A DNA stretch of 64,000 nt. Source: Rhizobium sp. (GTDB lineage: Bacteria; Pseudomonadota; Gammaproteobacteria; Xanthomonadales; Xanthomonadaceae). How positions within the stretch are numbered: the first letter of the stretch is position 1; every line of letters starts with the position of its first letter. Made by a program: the position numbers and the translations under genes. The notes below the pieces were generated by a model that had not been told where the DNA came from, did not search any database, and was given only the letters and a program-made list of their open reading frames with translations. Of this stretch, positions 59,508 to 64,000 are shown piece after piece. The DNA is taken from NCBI GenBank assembly GCA_019459185.1, contig JAIBEO010000080.1, positions 22,320-86,319 of the forward strand. The letters are read 5' to 3'.

Positions 59508-60280
59508 ACCTGTTCCACGAAGTCCGCGGCCAGGGCCCGGCCCTGGTGCTGCTGCACGGCTGGGCCATGCACGCCGGCATCTTCGGCCCGCTGGTGGAGC
59601 GCCTGGCGCCGTTTTTCGAACTGCACCTGCTCGACCTGCCGGGCCACGGCCGCAGCCGCGACGCCGGCCTGCCGCTGCGGCTCGATTCCGCCGCCGAGGC
59701 CGTGGCCGCGCGCGTGCCGGAACGCGCGCTGTGGCTGGGCTGGTCGCTGGGCGGGCTGGTGGCGCTGCAGGCCGCGGCCAGCCACGCGCCGCGCGTGCGC
59801 GGCCTGGTGATGCTGGCCGCGAGCCCGCGCTTCGTGCGCGCCGACGACTGGTCCGCCGGCATGGACGCCGCCGTGTTCCGCAACTTCGCCAGCGAACTGG
59901 GCCGCGACTACCGCGGCACGCTGGACCGCTTCCTGATGCTCGAAGCCCAGGGCTCCGACCACGTGCGCGAAGAGCTGCGCCTGCTGCGCACCGAAGTGTT
60001 CGCGCACGGCGAACCCGCCGCCGACGTGCTGTGCGACGGCCTGGGCTTGCTGGAGGACACCGACCTGCGCCCCGCGCTGCCGGCGCTGGCCATGCCCAGC
60101 CTGTGGCTGGCCGGCCGTCGCGACCGGCTGGTGTCGCCGGCCGCGATGCGCGCCGCCGCCGCCGCCGCGCCGCGTTCGCGCTTCCACCAGGTGGAAAGCG
60201 GCGGCCACGCACCTTTCCTTACCCACGCCGACGAAGTGGCCGGCGCGCTGCGCGCCTTCGCCGCCGACTGCCCGCCATGA
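59504..60280 (+). CDS. bioH: Pimeloyl-ACP methyl ester carboxylesterase
   Basis: Alpha/beta hydrolase, [28 protein letters not shown]; between bioF and bioC. Confidence 0.95.
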   Translation: MNLFHEVRGQGPALVLLHGWAMHAGIFGPLVERLAPFFELHLLDLPGHGRSRDAGLPLRLDSAAEAVAARVPERALWLGWSLGGLVALQAAASHAPRVRGLVMLAASPRFVRADDWSAGMDAAVFRNFASELGRDYRGTLDRFLMLEAQGSDHVREELRLLRTEVFAHGEPAADVLCDGLGLLEDTDLRPALPALAMPSLWLAGRRDRLVSPAAMRAAAAAAPRSRFHQVESGGHAPFLTHADEVAGALRAFAADCPP

Positions 60281-61152
60281 GCTCCCTTTTCGACCGCCAC
60301 CAGCTGCGCCGCGCCTTCGGCCGCGCCGCGCCGAACTACGCCGCGGTGGCCGCGCTGCAGCGCGAGGTGGAAGCGCGCCTGCTCGAGCAGCTTGACTACC
60401 TGGACGAGCGCCAGCCCGCGCGCATCCTGGACCTGGGCAGTGGCCCGGGCCGTGCTTCGGGCGCGATGAAGAAGCGCTGGCCCAAGGCGGAAGTGATTGC
60501 CGTGGACGCGGCGCTGCCGATGCTGCGCCAGGTGCCGAAACACACGCGCTTCTGGCGGCCAGTGAAACGTGTCTGCGCTGATGTTTCCATGCTGCCCTTC
60601 GCCGACCAGTGCGTGGACGTGATTTTCTCCAGCCTGTGCCTGCAGTGGCTGGACGACCTGCCGGCGGCGCTGTCGGAATTCCGGCGCGTGCTGCGGCCGG
60701 GTGGCCTGCTGCTGTTTTCCACCTTCGGCCCCGACACGCTGCTGGAACTGCGCGAGGCCTATGAAGGCATTGGCGAAGTGCCGCCGCTGTCGCCGTTCGC
60801 GGCCATCCAGCAGGTGGGCGACGCGATGATGGCGGCGGGTTTCAAGGACCCGGTGCTCGACCGCGACCGTTACACGCTGACCTACCCCGACCTGCGCGCG
60901 CTGATGCAGGAACTGCGCGCCATCGGCGCCGGCGACGCGCGCCGCGAGCGCCGCCGCGGGCTGGGCGGGCGAGGGCGCCTGCAGCGCGTGACCGCCGCCT
61001 ACGAAGTGAACCGGCGCGAGGGCGCGTTGCCCAGCACCTGGGAAGTGATCACCGCCCAGGCCTGGGGGCCCGCGCCGGGCGCACCGCGCCGCGAAGGTGG
61101 CGCCGACCTGGCCACTTTCCCGGCCGACCGCATCCCCCTGCGCCGGCGCTGA
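60277..61152 (+). CDS. bioC: Malonyl-ACP O-methyltransferase
   Basis: FDRHQLRRAFGRAAPNYAAVAALQREVEARLLEQL; SAM-binding ILDLGSGPGRASGAM; FSSLCLQWLDDLPAALSEFRRVLRPGG. Confidence 0.95.
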   Translation: MSSLFDRHQLRRAFGRAAPNYAAVAALQREVEARLLEQLDYLDERQPARILDLGSGPGRASGAMKKRWPKAEVIAVDAALPMLRQVPKHTRFWRPVKRVCADVSMLPFADQCVDVIFSSLCLQWLDDLPAALSEFRRVLRPGGLLLFSTFGPDTLLELREAYEGIGEVPPLSPFAAIQQVGDAMMAAGFKDPVLDRDRYTLTYPDLRALMQELRAIGAGDARRERRRGLGGRGRLQRVTAAYEVNRREGALPSTWEVITAQAWGPAPGAPRREGGADLATFPADRIPLRRR

Positions 61153-61187
61153 GCGCTAGACTCGGGCGGACCGAACCGCCCAGGAGC

Positions 61188-61877
61188 GTGCGCATGCCCC
61201 GTTTCCCCCGCCTTTCCGCGCTGGCCGCCGTGCTGCTGCTGGCCGGCTGCGCTTCCGACCCCGAGGTGCGACCCGTGGCCGAAACCCCGATCGACGGCAT
61301 CGACTGGCGGCTGGTGGCCACCACCAGCGAAAGCAGCGTGCCCACCCGCGGCGCCGGTTCGGCGGTGCTGCGCGTGGATGGCGAACGCTTCTCGCTTTCC
61401 GGCCCCTGCAACCAGCACGGCGGCGCGTTCGCGCGCACGGGCAACGAGCTGCGTTTTGGTGGCGAGGGCGGGGCCATCGTGAGCACCAAGAAACTGTGCC
61501 CCGGCGAGCTGATGGCGCGCGAATCGGCGCTGCTGTCGGCGCTGCGCCAGCCGCTGCGCGCGGTGTTCGAAGGTCCCTTCCTGAGCCTGGTGGCCGCGGA
61601 CGGCGCCAGCTGGCGCTTCGACCGCCGCGCCGCCGCCACCGAAGCCGCCGGCGAGCCGTTGGTGGTGCAGGTGGCCGGCCACCGCGCGCCCTGCGCCGGC
61701 GGCCTGTGCCTGCAGGTGCGCACGCAGCCGGGCGCGGCCTGGGAGCCGTATTACGGCGACATCGAAGGTTTCGCCTGGGAATCGGGCGTGGACGCCGTGC
61801 TGCGCGTGCGCGAGAGCAGCGGCGACGACGGCCAGCGCAAGTGGGTGCTGGTGGAAGTGCTCGAAACCGGGCGCTGA
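61188..61877 (+). CDS. META/HslJ-like lipoprotein
   Basis: Lipobox LLLAGCASD; GPCNQHGGAF META-like motif. Confidence 0.8.
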   Translation: MRMPRFPRLSALAAVLLLAGCASDPEVRPVAETPIDGIDWRLVATTSESSVPTRGAGSAVLRVDGERFSLSGPCNQHGGAFARTGNELRFGGEGGAIVSTKKLCPGELMARESALLSALRQPLRAVFEGPFLSLVAADGASWRFDRRAAATEAAGEPLVVQVAGHRAPCAGGLCLQVRTQPGAAWEPYYGDIEGFAWESGVDAVLRVRESSGDDGQRKWVLVEVLETGR

Positions 61878-61884
61878 GGGGCTT

Positions 61885-62919
61885 TCAGCGCACCGCGTCG
61901 AGCGGACTGCGCACGGCGTTCGCGCCGCGGCCGAGCACATGCGTGTAGATCTGCGTGGTGGCGACGTCCTTGTGGCCCAGCAGCGCCTGCACCGTGCGGA
62001 TGTCGTAACCCGATTCGAGCAGGTGGGTGGCGAAACTGTGGCGCAGCGTGTGCGCGCTGACCGGCTTGTCCAGGCCCAGGCGGCGGGCCGCGAGCTTGAG
62101 GTGGCGTGACAGCGATTCCTCGCCCACGTGGTGACGGCGCACCGTACCGCTCTTCGGGTCTTCCGAGAGCGTGTCGGACGGAAACACGTATTGCCAGCCG
62201 GGCTCGGTGGCGGCGTTGGGGTATTTGCGCGCCAGCGCGTGCGGCAGCCACGCGCGGCCGTGGCCCGCGGCCAGGTCGGCGTCGTGCAGGCGCCGGGCGC
62301 GGGCGATGGCCTCGCGCAGCGGCTGCTGCAGCGAGGCGGGCAGCATGGTGCGGCGGTCCTTGCCGCCCTTGCCGTCGCGCACCAGGATTTCCTGGCGGTC
62401 GAAATCCACGTCCTTGATGCGCAGGCGCAGGCCTTCCATCAGCCGCATGCCGGTGCCGTAGAGCAGGGCGGCCAGCACCCGCGGGCGGCCCTGCATCAGC
62501 TCGAGCAGGGCGCGCACCTCGTCGGCCGTCAGCACCACCGGCAACCGCTGCGGCCGCTTGGCCCGCACCACGTCGTCCATCCACGGCAGCTTGAGCTCCA
62601 GCACCTCCCGGTAAAGGAAGAGCAGCGCCGACAGCGCCTGGTTCTGCGTACTTGCCGCCACGTTGCCCTGCACGGCCAGCCGGGTGAGAAAAGCCGACAC
62701 TTCGCGCCCGCCAAGCTCGCGCGGATGCCGCCCCCGGTGCGCCTGGATAAACCGGCGAATCCAGCCCAAGTACGCCGCCTCGGTGCGCAAGCTGTAGTGT
62801 TTGGCGCGGATCCTGTCGCGAACCACCTGCAACAGGCCGGGACGTACCGCCCCCGCGCCCTTCCGCGCTACACCGTCATCCGAGGGCAGTTCCGCGCTAG
62901 GCCGACGTTTGTTCTCCAT
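61885..62919 (-). CDS. intI: Integron integrase IntI (chromosomal integron)
   Basis: Tyrosine recombinase with IntI-specific stretch ([43 protein letters not shown]) and catalytic [39 protein letters not shown]; neighbouring attC sites. Confidence 0.95.
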   Translation of the reverse strand: MENKRRPSAELPSDDGVARKGAGAVRPGLLQVVRDRIRAKHYSLRTEAAYLGWIRRFIQAHRGRHPRELGGREVSAFLTRLAVQGNVAASTQNQALSALLFLYREVLELKLPWMDDVVRAKRPQRLPVVLTADEVRALLELMQGRPRVLAALLYGTGMRLMEGLRLRIKDVDFDRQEILVRDGKGGKDRRTMLPASLQQPLREAIARARRLHDADLAAGHGRAWLPHALARKYPNAATEPGWQYVFPSDTLSEDPKSGTVRRHHVGEESLSRHLKLAARRLGLDKPVSAHTLRHSFATHLLESGYDIRTVQALLGHKDVATTQIYTHVLGRGANAVRSPLDAVR

Positions 62920-63009
62920 ACCGGCCGAGGATGAACAATCAGATCGCCGAGCACCCTCCGCCAAATGATTGATCGAGAGTGAGAATTTGTCTCGCCTGCC
63001 TGAATGCAC

Positions 63010-63061
63010 CGGCGGCCGGCCGGAGCTATGCTCCGTTAGAAACCACTACTAGTTGTTAGGC
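63010..63061. promoter_or_regulatory. Probable attI region of the integron
   Basis: Lies between intI and the first cassette; core-like GTTAGAA (63035) and GTTAGGC (63055-63061). Confidence 0.6.
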
Positions 63062-63315
63062 CAGTAGTTGCCTAGGTTGCTTCGGCCCGTTCGCGGGCCG
63101 CTCTCATATTTGGGCTTCGGCTGGCCCGAGAGCTGGTGCGCGTCGCCCGCGCGTCCACCATCTGGCGCCTGGCGCGTCCGGCGGGCCGGCTCGCTGGCGA
63201 TCGATGGCCGCGCGTCCGGGCGGCCAACCGCTGGCGTCCCAGCAGCTCGTGGCGCGGGCACGACTTTTTCAGCCAGCCCCGGCTTGCAAAGCGCTCTTCC
63301 GGGGCTTAGCGTCCG
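63062..63315 (+). other. Integron cassette 1, without a confident ORF
   Basis: Sequence between the attI-like GTTAGGC and attC 1; shares a 29-nt exact block plus downstream similarity with the cassette starting at ~63806. Confidence 0.65.
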
Positions 63316-63371
63316 GCCTAACCACTCATTCAAGCCGACGCCTTCGGCGCGGCTTAACTCAGGCGTTAGGC
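63316..63371 (+). repeat. attC site 1
   Basis: GCCTAAC...TTCAAGCCGACGCCTTCGGCGCGGCTTAACTCAGGCGTTAGGC: RYYYAAC...GTTRRRY with internal imperfect palindrome. Confidence 0.9.
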
Positions 63372-63384
63372 CGCAGGTGAAGCA

Positions 63385-63720
63385 TTGACGCATCGTGTCC
63401 TCTTTGTTTGCGGCAAGAACCGACTGCGCAGCCCGACCGCGGAGCATGTCTTCGCAGACTGGGAGGGTCTGGAAACTTCGTCCGCCGGCATCAATCGAGA
63501 CGCGGACTGTCCTGTAACGGCTGAGCTCCTCGATTGGGCGCATACCGTTCTGGTCATGGAGTCGTCGCATCGCACCAAGCTAGCCGCGCAATTTGGCGCC
63601 AGCCTGCGCGGCAAGCGCATAGTCAGCCTCGACATTCCGGACGACTACGAGTACATGCAACCGGCCTTGGTGGAGCTCCTATTGGCCAGGGTTCCCAAGC
63701 ACTTGCCGCCCCGCAGGTAG
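63385..63720 (+). CDS. Integron cassette 2: low-molecular-weight protein tyrosine phosphatase-like
   Basis: VLFVCGKNRLRSPTAEHVF (C-x5-R-S P-loop); flanked by two attC sites. Confidence 0.85.
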   Translation: MTHRVLFVCGKNRLRSPTAEHVFADWEGLETSSAGINRDADCPVTAELLDWAHTVLVMESSHRTKLAAQFGASLRGKRIVSLDIPDDYEYMQPALVELLLARVPKHLPPRR

Positions 63721-63735
63721 CTGCCATACGCTGCG

Positions 63736-63795
63736 GCCTAACTACTCATTCAAGCCGACGTCGCTCCGCGACGCGGCTTAACTCAGGCGTTAGGC
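63736..63795 (+). repeat. attC site 2
   Basis: GCCTAAC...TTCAAGCCGACGTCGCTCCGCGACGCGGCTTAACTCAGGCGTTAGGC. Confidence 0.9.
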
Positions 63796-64000
63796 CTGTA
63801 TCGGTCTAGGTTGCTTCGGCCCGTTCGCGGGCCGTTGTCGCATCTGGGCCTCGGACAGTCCGCAGTGGTCGTCCTGGCTGCCCGCGCTCCCAGCATCCGG
63901 CGCCTGGGGTTCCTGGCCACCGGATCGTCGGCGTTCGAGGAGCCGTCACCCGGGCGGTCGCGCCGGGCGCGTGCCTGCAGCTCGCGGCGCGGGCACGGCC
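63796..64000 (+). other. Integron cassette 3 (truncated by window edge), homologous to cassette 1
   Basis: CTAGGTTGCTTCGGCCCGTTCGCGGGCCG identical to 63072-63100; similar 3' block GCAGCTCGCGGCGCGGGCACGG. Confidence 0.65.

Noticed and set aside
63068-63388. 106-aa ORF across integron cassette 1 (ends NHSFKPTPSARLNSGVRP)
   Set aside because: Its C-terminus is a read-through of the attC site; coding status of the cassette is unresolved, so not called as CDS.
1-64000. CRISPR array
   Set aside because: No regularly spaced direct repeats with unique spacers were seen; the repeats present are YD codon repeats, attC sites and operator dyads.

Overview
64-kb window of a GC-rich gammaproteobacterium, probably Xanthomonadaceae/Lysobacteraceae (inference from bio operon, attC and flagellar gene style). 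From left to right: (1) the 3' end of a giant Rhs/YD-repeat toxin with an internal block of Ig/cadherin-like repeats, a LysM domain and a C-terminal PD-(D/E)XK-like tip, followed by an overlapping putative immunity gene and then debris that includes an internally deleted IS256-family transposase; (2) a divergent Crp/Fnr regulator and two TPR genes; (3) a compact, translationally coupled ~19-kb flagellar-type T3SS locus (fliQR-flhBA-flgFGAHI-flgBC-fliEF-[short fliG-like]-fliHIJK-flgDE-[fliM-like]-fliNOP-fliA). This locus encodes export gate, ATPase, rod, rings and hook, but no flagellin, hook-filament junction proteins, cap or stator, and its switch proteins are reduced; (4) small hypotheticals, an XRE regulator and a secreted zinc-PLC/S1-P1-like protein; (5) a probable genomic island next to tRNA-Arg(CCG), with integrase, xis-like gene, XRE repressor, tandem operators, HD/TraI-like protein, BPSL0761-like protein and an AlpA-like regulator. 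Beside it lies a compact three-gene operon: a 1727-aa STAND-like NTPase with a Cap4/PD-(D/E)XK-like N-terminus plus two paralogous proteins with an 'H-x-T-R-L...GGE' signature (possibly ADP-ribosyltransferase-like). This is the best candidate for an undescribed (defence) system; (6) tRNA-Arg plus a chimeric partial copy; (7) a PAS-GGDEF-EAL protein with a suspicious poly-G 3' end; (8) ubiA, a RidA-like gene, comF and bioBFHC with a candidate BirA-type operator; (9) a chromosomal integron (intI, attI region, two attC sites, an LMW-PTP cassette and a repeated cassette family with a UUCG hairpin) running off the right edge. All calls come from reading the sequence and the supplied ORF translations; no database search was run.
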